From NCBI RefSeq assembly GCF_026013545.1, contig NZ_JAPDOG010000005.1, positions 1 through 64,000 on the forward strand: a stretch of DNA of 64,000 bases, read 5' to 3'. The position numbers and the translations under genes were made by a program. This document shows positions 27,691 through 36,239 of the stretch, piece by piece. This DNA comes from Defluviimonas salinarum (GTDB lineage Bacteria; Pseudomonadota; Alphaproteobacteria; Rhodobacterales; Rhodobacteraceae). Position 1 is the stretch's first letter. Each line of letters opens with the position of its first letter. The notes under the pieces were generated by a model. The model ran no database searches. It was given only the letters and a program-made list of their open reading frames with translations, and had not been told where the DNA came from.

Positions 27691-28319
27691 CATGCCTTCC
27701 GGAAACTGACGATCCAGCCGATGTCGTCGCTGTGTTCGCCCTCTGCGGCCGGTCCGTAGACCCGGAACGGCACGGTGCGGAAATCGGCGACCCTGGGGCC
27801 CAAGGACGCGAAATGGGCGGCGAAACCGCCGGCCTCATAGACCGCGCTGTGCACCGTGACCGCAAAGATGGCCCCCGGCACGGCGATCCTCAGAAGCTCC
27901 TCGAACGCCTCCGGCCCGACATGGCCCGAGGTGAAGGTGCCCGCGCTGACCACGCCGGCGTAGGCCGAGTCGGACAGGTCGAGCTTGCCCGTCAGGTCCG
28001 CGACGATCGTGTCCCGGTAGGCGCCCTTGGCCGCAGCCTCGGCCAGCATCGCGGCCGAGATGTCGAGCCCGTCCACCGGTCCGATCCCCGCCGCCTTCAA
28101 CGCCTCGCCGACCAGCCCGGTCCCGGCGCCGACATCGAGCACCGGCCCCGCGCCCCCGAGCCCCGCAAATGCGCGCGCCACCTCGACAGGCGAGCGGTAG
28201 TCCATCGCCGCCGCGAAATCGGTGTCATAGGTCGTCGCCCAGTCGCCATAGAGCCGCACCGAATCCTCGGGCGTCTTCAGCGCATAGGCGGCGTCGAGTT
28301 CCTGATCCTGGTCTCCCAT
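27690..28319 (-). CDS. Class I SAM-dependent methyltransferase
   Basis: A 209-residue protein with SAM motif I in VLDVGAGTGLVGEALKAAG, motif II in VDGLDISAAMLAEAA and a post-motif DLTGKLDLSDSAYAGVVSAGTFTSGHVG. N-terminal YGDWATTYDTDF is common to small-molecule methyltransferases of this group. The substrate is unknown. The start MGDQDQELD at 28319 is chosen because the longer frame runs into the divergent SDR promoter. Confidence 0.88.
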   Translation of the reverse strand: MGDQDQELDAAYALKTPEDSVRLYGDWATTYDTDFAAAMDYRSPVEVARAFAGLGGAGPVLDVGAGTGLVGEALKAAGIGPVDGLDISAAMLAEAAAKGAYRDTIVADLTGKLDLSDSAYAGVVSAGTFTSGHVGPEAFEELLRIAVPGAIFAVTVHSAVYEAGGFAAHFASLGPRVADFRTVPFRVYGPAAEGEHSDDIGWIVSFRKA

Positions 28320-28413
28320 GCCCGCATCCAGCCATCGCGAAGGCCCGCCGTCAAGTGGGCGCGCATTGTCGCGCCCCCTTGCGCCGGCCGGGGTCGCGCC
28401 GGATAGTCGCGCC

Positions 28414-29271
28414 ATGACAGCGACGCTTCTCTCCCTCGGCCACGGTTATTCCGCCGCCGCCCTCGCCCGCCGGCTCGACGGCTGGACGATCATCGGCACC
28501 ACCCGGCGCGCCGAGAAGGCCGAGCGGCTCCGTCGGGAAGGCATCGAGGCGCTGATCTGGCCCGGCGACGATCTCAAGCCCGCACTTGCCCGCGCCACGC
28601 ATGTCCTCGTCTCGATCGCGCCCGACGAGGCGGGCGACCCGGTCCTCGCCGCCCATGCCGACGCGATCGCCGCCGCCGCGCCGCATCTGCAATGGGTCGG
28701 CTACCTCTCGACGACGGGGGTCTACGGCGACCACCAGGGCGGCTGGGTCGACGAGACGACGCCGCTCACGCCGACAACGAAGCGCGGCCGGATCCGGGTG
28801 CTGGCCGAAAGCCAGTGGCAAGCCCTCGCCGAACGCAGCGGCCTGCCGCTCCACATCTTCCGCCTCGCCGGAATCTACGGCCCCGGCCGCGGCCCGTTCG
28901 AGAAGGTCCGGAACGGCACCGCGCGCCGCATCATCCGGGAAAACCAGTACTTCAGCCGCATCCATGTCGAAGACATCGCGGCGGTGCTCGCCGCCTCGAT
29001 CGCCCGGCCCGACCCCGGTGCCGTCTACAACCTCGCCGACGACGACCCCGCCCCGCCCGAGGACGTGCTGGCCGAGGCCGCGCGCCTCCTCGGCCTGCCA
29101 CTGCCGCCCGAAGTGCCGTTCGACGAGGCCGAGATGACCCCGCTCGCCCGCAGCTTCTACGCGGAATCGAAGCGGGTGCGGAACGACCGGATCAAGCGCG
29201 ACCTTGGGGTCGCGCTCGCCTATCCCGATTACCGGGCGGGACTCCGCGCGCTCCTGCACGCAACCGGCTGA
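28414..29271 (+). CDS. NAD(P)-binding SDR-type epimerase (YeeZ-like)
   Basis: A 285-residue extended-SDR-like protein. The N-terminal nucleotide loop is LSLGHGYSAAALARRL, followed by an arginine-rich TTRRAEKAERLRREG. The middle has WVGYLSTTGVYGDHQGGWVDE, and HIFRLAGIYGPGRGPFEKV follows. The usual YxxxK is not evident, so it may be a reductase-like or degenerate member. It is divergent from the methyltransferase gene. Function unknown. Confidence 0.8.
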   Translation: MTATLLSLGHGYSAAALARRLDGWTIIGTTRRAEKAERLRREGIEALIWPGDDLKPALARATHVLVSIAPDEAGDPVLAAHADAIAAAAPHLQWVGYLSTTGVYGDHQGGWVDETTPLTPTTKRGRIRVLAESQWQALAERSGLPLHIFRLAGIYGPGRGPFEKVRNGTARRIIRENQYFSRIHVEDIAAVLAASIARPDPGAVYNLADDDPAPPEDVLAEAARLLGLPLPPEVPFDEAEMTPLARSFYAESKRVRNDRIKRDLGVALAYPDYRAGLRALLHATG

Positions 29272-29557
29272 CCCCGGTCTGCGACGAGTATCTCACGCTA
29301 CATTGCGGTACAATTTGTGGGTGTCTAGTAGATAGACCGAAATCTAGTAGAGATTTCTTGACCCCCCGACGATTCGCTGTGATCTTTGAAGCGACCTTGA
29401 GAGAGAGTCGCCGCCGACGCTGGCGGGCGTCGACGGCGTACAACCCTCAAGCCGCACAGACCTAGACAGTCGCTGCGGGCCTAGTCGTGGATGCACGCTG
29501 AGTGGATCAGCACTTCGACTTTGTGTCAAGGCGGCTGTCGTTAACACGGAGCGACAA
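29272..29557. other. AT-richer non-coding leader before the Cas2-like gene
   Basis: This 286-bp stretch has lower GC than its neighbours and no credible ORF. It contains two adjacent palindromes sharing TCTAGTAGA (29323-29356), then TTGACC at 29358-29363. A GC-rich possible stem-loop (CGCCGACGC / GCGTCGACGGCG) lies at 29412-29438. Confidence 0.6.
29323..29356. promoter_or_regulatory. Tandem palindromes upstream of the Cas2-like gene
   Basis: GTCTA-GTAGA-TAGAC (29323-29337) and AAATCT-AGTAG-AGATTT (29340-29356) are both perfect inverted repeats. The 9-mer TCTAGTAGA occurs in each, 19 bp apart. A TTGACC hexamer follows at once, so a repressor bound here could block a promoter reading toward the Cas2-like gene. 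Confidence 0.55.
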
Positions 29558-29827
29558 ATGTCGACTTTGATGGTGACTTATGACCTTTTGAATCAAGGTC
29601 AGAACTACGACTGCCTAATCAAAAAGATAAAGGCATATCCGGGCTGGTGCCACTTGCAACAGTCTGTATGGCTAATCTCAACGAGCAACAACTGCGTGCA
29701 AGTGCGGGATAACCTCAGTTCGTGCTTGGACGCAAATGATAAGCTGTTCGTTGCTAAGTTGCAGGGCGAAGCAGCTTGGCGCGGCCACTCCGGTGAAATC
29801 ACCAAGTGGATCAAGGAGAACGCCTGA
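29558..29827 (+). CDS. Solitary Cas2-like small protein
   Basis: An 89-residue protein. The N-terminal strand MSTLMVTYDLLNQGQNYDCLIKKI, the hydrophobic QQSVWLISTSN and the end DKLFVAKLQGEAAW follow the ferredoxin-like layout of small Cas2-like/SinR-type proteins, with the Asp of the YDL motif at residue 9. Such stand-alone proteins occur outside CRISPR loci; some relatives (VapD) are toxins with RNase activity. No Cas1, effector or CRISPR repeat is near. AACACGGAGCGACAA precedes the ATG. Codon use and GC are lower than in flanking genes, suggesting transfer. Confidence 0.7.
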   Translation: MSTLMVTYDLLNQGQNYDCLIKKIKAYPGWCHLQQSVWLISTSNNCVQVRDNLSSCLDANDKLFVAKLQGEAAWRGHSGEITKWIKENA

Positions 29828-29832
29828 ACGAG

Positions 29833-29857
29833 AGGCGGGCGAAAGCCCGCCTCCTTT
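29833..29857. terminator. Hairpin terminator after the Cas2-like gene
   Basis: A perfect 8-bp stem AGGCGGGC-GAAA-GCCCGCCT is followed by CCTTT. It lies between the convergent Cas2-like and ilvE genes and may serve both. Confidence 0.75.
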
Positions 29858-29863
29858 CACACC

Positions 29864-30733
29864 TCAGGCCCGCACGAGCTTCTCGTACTCGCTCGCGACC
29901 CGCTTCGTCAGTTCGCCGACCTCGAAGTGATAGTCGCCGATCTGCCCGACCGGGGTGACCTCCGCGGCGGTGCCGGTCAGCCAGCACTGCTCGAAGCTCT
30001 CGAGCTCTTCCGGCATGATGTGGCGCTCATGCACCTTGACCTGCATGTCCTTCAGCATCCCGATCACCGTCTGGCGCGTCAGGCCGTTGAGGAAGCAGTC
30101 GGGCTTCGGCGTATGCACCTCGCCGTCCTTGACGAAGAAGATGTTGGCGCCGGTCGCCTCTGCGACATAGCCGCGGTAGTCGAACATCATCGCGTCCGAA
30201 CAGCCCTTGGCCTCGGCGGCGTGCTTCGACATCGTGCAGATCATGTAAAGCCCGGCCGCCTTCGCCTCGCAGGGGATCGTCGCCGGATCCGGCCGCCGCC
30301 ACTTGGCGATGTCGAGCTTGGCGCCCTTCATCTTGGCGTCGCCGTAATAGCTGCCCCATTCCCAGGCCGCGACCGCGAGCCGGACCGGGTTGCGCTTGGC
30401 CGCGACACCCATGTCCTCGCCCGACCCGCGCCACGCCAGCGCGCGGACATAGGCGTTGTCCCAGCCGTTGGCCTTCAGCACCGCTTCCTTGGCCGCGTTG
30501 ATCTCCTCGACCGAATAGGGGATCGGCATGTCGAGAAGCTCGCCCGAGCGCAAGAGCCGCGCGGAATGCTCGGAGCTCTTGAAGATCTTGCCGTTGTAGC
30601 AGCGTTCGCCCTCGAAGACCGAGGAGGCGTAGTGCAGCGCGTGGGTCAGGATGTGAACCTTCGCGTCGCGCCACTCCACGAGCTTGCCATCCATCCAGAT
30701 CTTGCCGTCGCGATCGTCATAGGCACCAGCCAT
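29864..30733 (-). CDS. ilvE: Branched-chain amino acid aminotransferase
   Basis: A 289-residue class IV aminotransferase. Typical stretches are THALHYASSVFEGERCYNG, the PLP Lys region PCEAKAAGLYMICTMSK, the class-IV signature around FDYRGYVAEATGANIFFV, and GLTRQTVIGML. It interconverts leucine, isoleucine and valine with their 2-oxoacids using glutamate. The ATG at 30733 follows GAGGAGGGCAAG. The leader carries a long inverted repeat (30770-30805) and is divergent from petP. Confidence 0.95.
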   Translation of the reverse strand: MAGAYDDRDGKIWMDGKLVEWRDAKVHILTHALHYASSVFEGERCYNGKIFKSSEHSARLLRSGELLDMPIPYSVEEINAAKEAVLKANGWDNAYVRALAWRGSGEDMGVAAKRNPVRLAVAAWEWGSYYGDAKMKGAKLDIAKWRRPDPATIPCEAKAAGLYMICTMSKHAAEAKGCSDAMMFDYRGYVAEATGANIFFVKDGEVHTPKPDCFLNGLTRQTVIGMLKDMQVKVHERHIMPEELESFEQCWLTGTAAEVTPVGQIGDYHFEVGELTKRVASEYEKLVRA

Positions 30734-30769
30734 CTTGCCCTCCTCGGCCCCGCCGATTTCCAAATGTTG

Positions 30770-30805
30770 CGCGCAATAAGTCCGATGCGGACATAATATT
30801 GCGCG
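30770..30805. promoter_or_regulatory. Long inverted repeat in the ilvE leader
   Basis: Perfect 9-bp arms CGCGCAATA / TATTGCGCG enclose a second, inner pair GTCC-gatgc-GGAC. The element is 37 bp before the ilvE start. It could be a dyad operator or a leader RNA hairpin; no T-tract follows in either direction. Confidence 0.5.
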
Positions 30806-30837
30806 ATTTCCGGCAACGGCTAGCAATTGATTCTTGG

Positions 30838-30859
30838 AAAGTCAACATAGCTGACATAA
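30838..30859 (-). promoter_or_regulatory. Motif shared with the gltD promoter (copy at ilvE/petP)
   Basis: Minus-strand TTATGTCAG-CTATGT-TGACTTT matches the gltD upstream copy (49217-49238) at 18 of 22 positions. The core is GTCA-N7-TGAC. It is 42 bp before the petP start and about 105 bp before the ilvE start. Confidence 0.55.
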
Positions 30860-30900
30860 AATCGGCGGGAACCGGACGACAGACACAGAGGATCGCGGAA

Positions 30901-31410
30901 ATGGCGGCGGGCAGCCCGGGAACGCAAGGCGGCGAAAGCCTGCTGTTCCTGACCGACGAACAGCTCAGGAAGGGCATCGAGGCGATGTTCTTCGCCTATC
31001 GCGCCTTCACCGCCGATCCCGACCGGATTCTCGAGAACTACGAATACGGCCGCGCCCACCACCGGGCGATCCATTTCATCAACCGCCAGCCCGGGCTGAC
31101 GGTCAACACGCTCCTGACGATGCTCGGCGTGACCAAGCAGTCACTGAACCGGGTGCTCCGGACGCTGGTGGAGGACGGCCTCGTCGAAAGCCGCGTCGGC
31201 CGGCGCGACAAGCGCGAACGCCATCTCCACCTGACCGAGAAGGGCGCGATGCTGGAACGCGAACTCTCCGACGCCCAGCGCGCCCGGATGCGCGCGGCCT
31301 ACCGCGCCGCCGGCCCGGCCGCCGTGGCCGGGTTCCGCCAGGTGCTCGAGGCGATGATGGATCCCGACATCCGCCGCCATTACCAGTCGATGAAGGACCA
31401 CACCGCATGA
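30901..31410 (+). CDS. petP: MarR-family regulator PetP
   Basis: A 169-residue MarR protein. The winged helix is RQPGLTVNTLLTMLGVTKQSLNRVLRTLVEDGLVESRVGRRDKRERHLHLT. In Rhodobacter capsulatus a MarR gene petP precedes response-regulator gene petR and both affect petABC expression. The same pair, with an ATGA overlap, is seen here. The start at 30901 follows AGAGGATCGCGGAA. The longer frame from 30799 reads through the promoter. Confidence 0.85.
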   Translation: MAAGSPGTQGGESLLFLTDEQLRKGIEAMFFAYRAFTADPDRILENYEYGRAHHRAIHFINRQPGLTVNTLLTMLGVTKQSLNRVLRTLVEDGLVESRVGRRDKRERHLHLTEKGAMLERELSDAQRARMRAAYRAAGPAAVAGFRQVLEAMMDPDIRRHYQSMKDHTA

Positions 31411-32126
31411 GCGCGCCGAACGACGTGCATCTACTCATCGTCGACGACGACGAGCGGATCCGGGGGCTGTTGCAGAAGTTCCTGGCCCGTCAGGGCTTCT
31501 ATGTCTCGACCGCGCGCGACGCCGCCCATGCGCGGCGGCTCCTGAAGGGGCTCGACTTCGACCTGATCGTCATGGACGTGATGATGCCCGGCGAGGACGG
31601 GGTGAGCCTGACCCGCGACCTTCGCGAGAAGATGACGACGCCGATCCTGCTCCTGACCGCGCGCGGCGAGACCGCAGACCGAATCGCCGGACTCGAGGCC
31701 GGGGCGGACGACTACCTCGCCAAGCCGTTCGAGCCGAAGGAGCTGCTCTTGCGGATCAACGCGATCCTGCGCCGCACTCCCACGGTGGCCGAGCCAAAGG
31801 CGCCGAAGGTGCTGCATCTCGGCGACGTGCGCTACGATGTCGACCGCGGCGAGATGTGGCGCGGCGACAGCCTGGTGCGGCTGACCGCGACCGAGGCCGC
31901 GCTGATGCGGATCTTTGCCGGCCGCGCCGGCGAACCGGTGAGCCGCACCGAGCTCGTCGAGGATCTCGGCCGCGGCGGCGGCGGCAAGGGCGACGGCGGC
32001 CAGGCCCAGGAACGCGCGGTCGACGTCCAGATCACCCGGCTCCGGCGCAAGTTCGAGGCCGATCCGAAACAGCCGCGCTACCTGCAGACGGTGCGCGGCG
32101 CGGGCTACATGCTGGCGCCGGAATGA
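31407..32126 (+). CDS. petR: OmpR-family response regulator PetR
   Basis: A 239-residue response regulator. The receiver domain has IVDDDERI, the phospho-acceptor Asp in DFDLIVMDVMMPGEDG, and conserved Thr/Lys in LLLTARGE and YLAKPFEPKELL. The C-terminal winged helix ends RAVDVQITRLRRKFEADPKQPRYLQTVRGAGYML. A glycine-rich insert (GRGGGGKGDGG) sits between its helices. No sensor kinase gene is adjacent. Its start overlaps the petP stop. It is about 18 kb from petABC here. Confidence 0.88.
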   Translation: MSAPNDVHLLIVDDDERIRGLLQKFLARQGFYVSTARDAAHARRLLKGLDFDLIVMDVMMPGEDGVSLTRDLREKMTTPILLLTARGETADRIAGLEAGADDYLAKPFEPKELLLRINAILRRTPTVAEPKAPKVLHLGDVRYDVDRGEMWRGDSLVRLTATEAALMRIFAGRAGEPVSRTELVEDLGRGGGGKGDGGQAQERAVDVQITRLRRKFEADPKQPRYLQTVRGAGYMLAPE

Positions 32127-32132
32127 CCTTGG

Positions 32133-32192
32133 ACCGGCCGGTCTCGCGGCCGGCCGGGCCTTCGGCGCGGATATTTGAAGCAAGATGAAAGG
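32133..32192. repeat. Dispersed GC-rich intergenic repeat, copy 3
   Basis: The hairpin CCGGCCG-gtctcg-CGGCCGG and a short GC spacer are followed by GGATATTTGAAGCAAGATGAAAGG. The tail is nearly that of copy 2 (17318-17339). It ends 10 bp before the deacetylase start and may include that gene's ribosome site. Confidence 0.6.
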
Positions 32193-32201
32193 GCTGGTCC
32201 G

Positions 32202-33134
32202 GTGAGCACGGCATTCTTCACCCATGAGGCGGGACTCGCCCATGTCACCCCCGCCGGCCATCCCGAACGCCTCGAGCGGCTCGAAGCGATCTACGCGGCG
32301 CTTCGCGATCCCGAATTCGCCGGGCTCGACCGCCGTACTTCGCCCTTGGCCGCCGCCGAGGAGGTGCTGCGCTGCCATACGCCAGCCTATCTGGACCTGA
32401 TCCGCAAGGCCTCGCCCGGCACCGGCTGGGCGCAGCTCGATCCCGACACCTTCATGGCGCCCGCTTCCTTCGAGGCCGGCTTGCGCGCCGTCGGCGCGGC
32501 GGAGGCGGCGGTCGACGCGGTGCTCTCGGGCGCGGCCGCGAACGCCTTCGTCGCGATGCGCCCGCCCGGCCACCATGCCGAGCGAGCGCGGGCGATGGGC
32601 TTTTGCCTCTTCGGCACCGTCGCCATCGCCGCGAAATACGCGCTCGACCATCACGGGCTGTCCCGCGTCGCGGTGCTCGATTTCGACGTCCATCACGGCA
32701 ATGGCACCCAGGATCTTCTCTGGGACGAGCCGCGCGCGATGTTCGTCTCCTCGCACCAGATGCCGCTCTATCCCGGCTCCGGTGCGGCGGACGAGACCGG
32801 CGCGCATGGCCAGATCGTCAACCTTCCGCTCGGCCCCGGCTCGGGCGGTCACGAGATGCGCGTGGCCTGGGAGGCGGCGCTGCCCCGCGTCGCCGCCTTC
32901 AGGCCTGAGCTGATCCTCGTCTCGGCCGGCTTCGACGCCCATCGCGATGACCCGCTCGCCGGCCTCAACTGGACCGAGGCCGACTTCGCCTGGATCACCC
33001 ATGCGATCTGCGACCTCACCGAGGAGACCTGCGCGGGCCGGGTGGTATCCTCCCTGGAGGGTGGCTATGATCTCGACGCGCTGGGCGCTTCGGTCGCCCA
33101 GCATGTGAAGGTGCTGATGGAGCGGGGCGCATGA
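32202..33134 (+). CDS. Histone deacetylase-family amidohydrolase
   Basis: A 310-residue class II HDAC-like hydrolase. Active-site motifs are RPPGHHAERARAMGFCLF (His pair), LDFDVHHGNGTQ (zinc ligands) and SAGFDAHRDDPLAGLNWTE. Bacterial members deacetylate polyamines, acetoin-related or other N-acetyl substrates; the substrate is not known here. The GTG start at 32202 follows GAAAGGGCTGGTCC. It opens a compact run with xseB, ispA and dxs, overlapping xseB by 4 bp. Confidence 0.88.
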   Translation: MSTAFFTHEAGLAHVTPAGHPERLERLEAIYAALRDPEFAGLDRRTSPLAAAEEVLRCHTPAYLDLIRKASPGTGWAQLDPDTFMAPASFEAGLRAVGAAEAAVDAVLSGAAANAFVAMRPPGHHAERARAMGFCLFGTVAIAAKYALDHHGLSRVAVLDFDVHHGNGTQDLLWDEPRAMFVSSHQMPLYPGSGAADETGAHGQIVNLPLGPGSGGHEMRVAWEAALPRVAAFRPELILVSAGFDAHRDDPLAGLNWTEADFAWITHAICDLTEETCAGRVVSSLEGGYDLDALGASVAQHVKVLMERGA

Positions 33135-33367
33135 GCGAGATCGGGAAGATGAGCTTCGAAGAGGCGATGAAGGCGCTGGAAACGGTCGTGCGCGACCTCG
33201 AATCCGGCAATGTCGAGCTCGAGAAGTCGATCGCGCTCTATGAAGAGGGCGCGAAGCTCAAGGCCCATTGCGAGAAGAAGCTGAAGGAAGCCGAGGAGAA
33301 GGTCGCGAAGATCACGCTCGGCCCCGACGGCCAGCCGAACGGCCTCACCCCTGTCGAAGGTCTCTGA
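33131..33367 (+). CDS. xseB: Exodeoxyribonuclease VII small subunit
   Basis: A 78-residue helical protein with the XseB pattern MSFEEAMKALETVVRDLESGNVELEKSIALYEEG and KKLKEAEEKV. It combines with XseA (not in the window) to form the single-strand exonuclease VII. The start overlaps the deacetylase stop and the stop abuts the ispA GTG. xseB-ispA-dxs linkage is common in proteobacteria. Confidence 0.95.
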   Translation: MSEIGKMSFEEAMKALETVVRDLESGNVELEKSIALYEEGAKLKAHCEKKLKEAEEKVAKITLGPDGQPNGLTPVEGL

Positions 33368-34234
33368 GTGTTCCCAGATCGTCTGAAGGCGGCACAGGCG
33401 GGCGTGCAGGCCGCGCTCGACGCCGCCCTTGCGAGCCGGGCCGAGGTGCCCGTCGTCCAGGCCATGCGTTACACCCTTCAGGGTGGCAAGCGGCTCCGGG
33501 CGTTTCTTGTGCTTGAAAGCGCGGCGCTGCACGGGATCGCGGCCGAGGGCGCCATGCCCGCCGCCGCCGCGGTCGAGGCTCTGCACGCCTATTCGCTCGT
33601 TCATGACGACCTGCCGTCGATGGACGACGACGATCTCCGCCGCGGCCAGCCGACGATCCATGTCAAATGGGACGAGGCGACAGCGGTCCTCGCCGGCGAC
33701 GCGCTCCAGACTCTCGCCTTCGAGCTTCTCTGCGACCCCGCCCTCGGCCCCGCCGAGCGCCGGATCGCGCTGGTCCGGGCGCTGGCGCTGGCCTCCGGCG
33801 CCGAGGGCATGGTGCTCGGCCAGGCACTCGACATCGCCGCCGAGACCGCGCCGCGCGCCCTGACGCTCGACGAGATCACAGCACTCCAGGCCGGCAAGAC
33901 AGGCGCGCTCATCGCCTTCGCCGCGACCTCGGGTGCGCTTCTCGCCGCGGCCGACCCCGCGCCCCTGGCCGCCTACGCCAAGGCGCTCGGCCTTGCCTTC
34001 CAGATCGCCGACGACATCCTCGACGTCGAGGGCGACCCCGCGAAGGCCGGCAAGGCGCTCGGCAAGGATGCGGCGGCGGGCAAGGCGACCTTCGTCTCGC
34101 TCCTTGGCCTCGAGGCCGCGAAGGCCCGCGCCCGCGCGCTGGTCGCCGAGGCCGAGGCGGCACTCGAACCCTACGGCGCGAAGGCCGAGGCGCTGCGCGA
34201 GGCCGCGCGGTTCGTCGTGGACCGCGACGCCTGA
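33368..34234 (+). CDS. ispA: Farnesyl diphosphate synthase
   Basis: A 288-residue short-chain polyprenyl synthase. The first Asp-rich motif is HDDLPSMDDDDLRRG and the second LAFQIADDILDVEGD. Residues before the first motif fit the C15 product class. It condenses IPP with DMAPP/GPP. The start is GTG directly after the xseB stop (GAGTG). The product feeds ubiquinone, undecaprenyl-PP and carotenoid synthesis; dxs downstream supplies precursors. Confidence 0.95.
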   Translation: MFPDRLKAAQAGVQAALDAALASRAEVPVVQAMRYTLQGGKRLRAFLVLESAALHGIAAEGAMPAAAAVEALHAYSLVHDDLPSMDDDDLRRGQPTIHVKWDEATAVLAGDALQTLAFELLCDPALGPAERRIALVRALALASGAEGMVLGQALDIAAETAPRALTLDEITALQAGKTGALIAFAATSGALLAAADPAPLAAYAKALGLAFQIADDILDVEGDPAKAGKALGKDAAAGKATFVSLLGLEAAKARARALVAEAEAALEPYGAKAEALREAARFVVDRDA

Positions 34235-34316
34235 GCGCGGGCCATATCGGGCCAAGGCGATTGTTCCCGGCCCCGATTCCGTCTAAACCGGCCGGAAACC
34301 GCAAGCAGGCGCCCAA

Positions 34317-36233
34317 GTGAGTGACAGACCGAACACCCCGACGCTCGACCGCGTGACGGTTCCCGCCGATCTCAAGGCGCTCTCCGACCGCGACCTGCGC
34401 CGCCTCGCCGACGAGCTCCGGGCCGAGACGATCTCGGCCGTCTCGGTCACCGGCGGCCATCTCGGCGCCGGCCTCGGCGTGGTGGAGCTGACGGTCGCGC
34501 TGCACGCGGTCTTCGACGCACCGCGCGACAAGATCATCTGGGACGTCGGCCACCAGTGCTACCCGCACAAGATCCTCACCGGCCGCCGCGACCGGATCCG
34601 CACGCTGCGCCAGAAGGGCGGGCTCTCGGGCTTCACCAAGCGCTCGGAAAGCCCCTACGACCCCTTCGGCGCCGCCCATTCCTCGACCTCGATCTCGGCC
34701 GCGCTCGGCTTCGCCGCCGCCCGCGACCTCGGCGGCGAGGCGGGCGACGCGGTGGCCGTGATCGGCGACGGCGCGATGTCGGCGGGCATGGCCTACGAGG
34801 CGATGAACAATGCCGGCCACCTCGGCAAGCGGCTCTTCGTCATCCTCAACGACAACGAGATGTCGATCGCGCCGCCGGTCGGCGCGATGTCGGCCTATCT
34901 CTCGCGGCTCTATGCCGGCGCGCCGTTCCAGGAGTTCAAGGCCGCCGCCAAGGGCGCGATCAGCCTCCTGCCCGAGCCCTTCCAGGAAGGCGCCCGCCGC
35001 GCCAAGGAGATGCTGAAGGGCATGACCATCGGCGGCACTCTTTTTGAGGAGCTCGGGTTTTCCTACATCGGCCCGATCGACGGGCATGACCTCGACCAGC
35101 TCCTGCCGGTGCTGCGCACGGTGCATGAACGCGCCACCGGCCCGATCCTCCTCCATGTGCTGACCAAGAAGGGCAAGGGCTACGGCCCGGCCGAGCGCGC
35201 CGCCGACAAGGGCCACGCCACGGCCAAGTTCGACGTCATCACCGGCGAGCAGAAGAAGGCACCCTCGAACGCGCCTTCCTACACCAGGGTCTTCGCGGAG
35301 GCGCTGGTCCGGCAGGGCGAGCGTGACGACAAGATCGTCGCGGTCACCGCGGCGATGCCCGACGGCACCGGCCTCAACCTTTTCGCCGAACGCTTCCCGA
35401 AACGCTGCTTCGACGTCGGCATCGCCGAACAGCACGCCGTCACCTTCGCCGCCGGCCTCGCCGCAGCGGGGCTTAAACCCTTCTGCGCGCTCTACTCGAC
35501 CTTCCTGCAGCGCGGCTACGACCAGGTCGTGCACGACGTCGCGATCCAGCGCCTGCCGGTGCGCTTCGCGATCGACCGCGCGGGCCTTGTGGGCGCCGAC
35601 GGCGCCACCCATGCCGGCGCCTTCGACATCGCCTTCCTCGCCAACCTGCCCGACATGGTGGTGATGGCCGCCGCCGACGAGGCCGAGCTTGTCCACATGG
35701 TCGCCACCGCCGCCGCGATCGACGACCGCCCCTCCGCCTTCCGCTACCCGCGCGGCGACGGCGTGGGCGTCGAGATACCGGAACGCGGGACGCCGCTCGA
35801 AATCGGCAAGGGCCGCATCGTCGCGACCGGCGGCCGCGTCGCGATCCTCTCCTTCGGCACCCGACTCGCCGAGGTCCTGAAGGCGCGCGAATCCCTCGCG
35901 GCGCGCGGCCTCGCGCCGACCGTGGCCGACGCCCGATTCGCGAAGCCCTTGGACCGCGACCTCATCCTGCGGCTGGTCCGCGACCACGAGGCGCTGATCA
36001 CCATCGAGGAAGGCGCGATCGGCGGCTTCGGCAGCCACGTCGCCCAGCTCCTCGCCGAGGAGGGCGTCTTCGACCGCGGCTACAAGTTCCGCTCGATGGT
36101 CCTGCCCGACACCTTCATCGACCAGGCGAGCCCCGAGGACATGTACGCCACCGCCGGCATGAACGCGCCCGAGATCGAGGCCAAGGTGCTCGAGGTTCTC
36201 GGCGTCGCGAGCGTCGCGACCAAGCGCGCCTGA
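34317..36233 (+). CDS. dxs: 1-deoxy-D-xylulose-5-phosphate synthase
   Basis: A 638-residue TPP enzyme. The cofactor site is [18 protein letters not shown] and the N-terminal catalytic His region is [18 protein letters not shown]. Transketolase features include [21 protein letters not shown]. It joins pyruvate and glyceraldehyde 3-phosphate as the first step of the MEP pathway. A GTG start at 34317 fits DXS length. It closes the deacetylase-xseB-ispA-dxs cluster. Confidence 0.97.
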   Translation: MSDRPNTPTLDRVTVPADLKALSDRDLRRLADELRAETISAVSVTGGHLGAGLGVVELTVALHAVFDAPRDKIIWDVGHQCYPHKILTGRRDRIRTLRQKGGLSGFTKRSESPYDPFGAAHSSTSISAALGFAAARDLGGEAGDAVAVIGDGAMSAGMAYEAMNNAGHLGKRLFVILNDNEMSIAPPVGAMSAYLSRLYAGAPFQEFKAAAKGAISLLPEPFQEGARRAKEMLKGMTIGGTLFEELGFSYIGPIDGHDLDQLLPVLRTVHERATGPILLHVLTKKGKGYGPAERAADKGHATAKFDVITGEQKKAPSNAPSYTRVFAEALVRQGERDDKIVAVTAAMPDGTGLNLFAERFPKRCFDVGIAEQHAVTFAAGLAAAGLKPFCALYSTFLQRGYDQVVHDVAIQRLPVRFAIDRAGLVGADGATHAGAFDIAFLANLPDMVVMAAADEAELVHMVATAAAIDDRPSAFRYPRGDGVGVEIPERGTPLEIGKGRIVATGGRVAILSFGTRLAEVLKARESLAARGLAPTVADARFAKPLDRDLILRLVRDHEALITIEEGAIGGFGSHVAQLLAEEGVFDRGYKFRSMVLPDTFIDQASPEDMYATAGMNAPEIEAKVLEVLGVASVATKRA

Positions 36234-36239
36234 GCCCCC

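Noticed and set aside
29192-29443. 83-residue minus-strand ORF overlapping the SDR gene end
   Set aside because: It has an arginine-rich, non-conserved look and overlaps both a real gene and the palindromes.
29272-29860. CRISPR array next to the Cas2-like gene
   Set aside because: The only repeats are two 9-mers within palindromes; there are no regularly spaced repeats or spacers and no cas1.
33909-36038. 709-residue minus-strand frame opposite ispA/dxs
   Set aside because: It is antisense to dxs and lacks any domain pattern.
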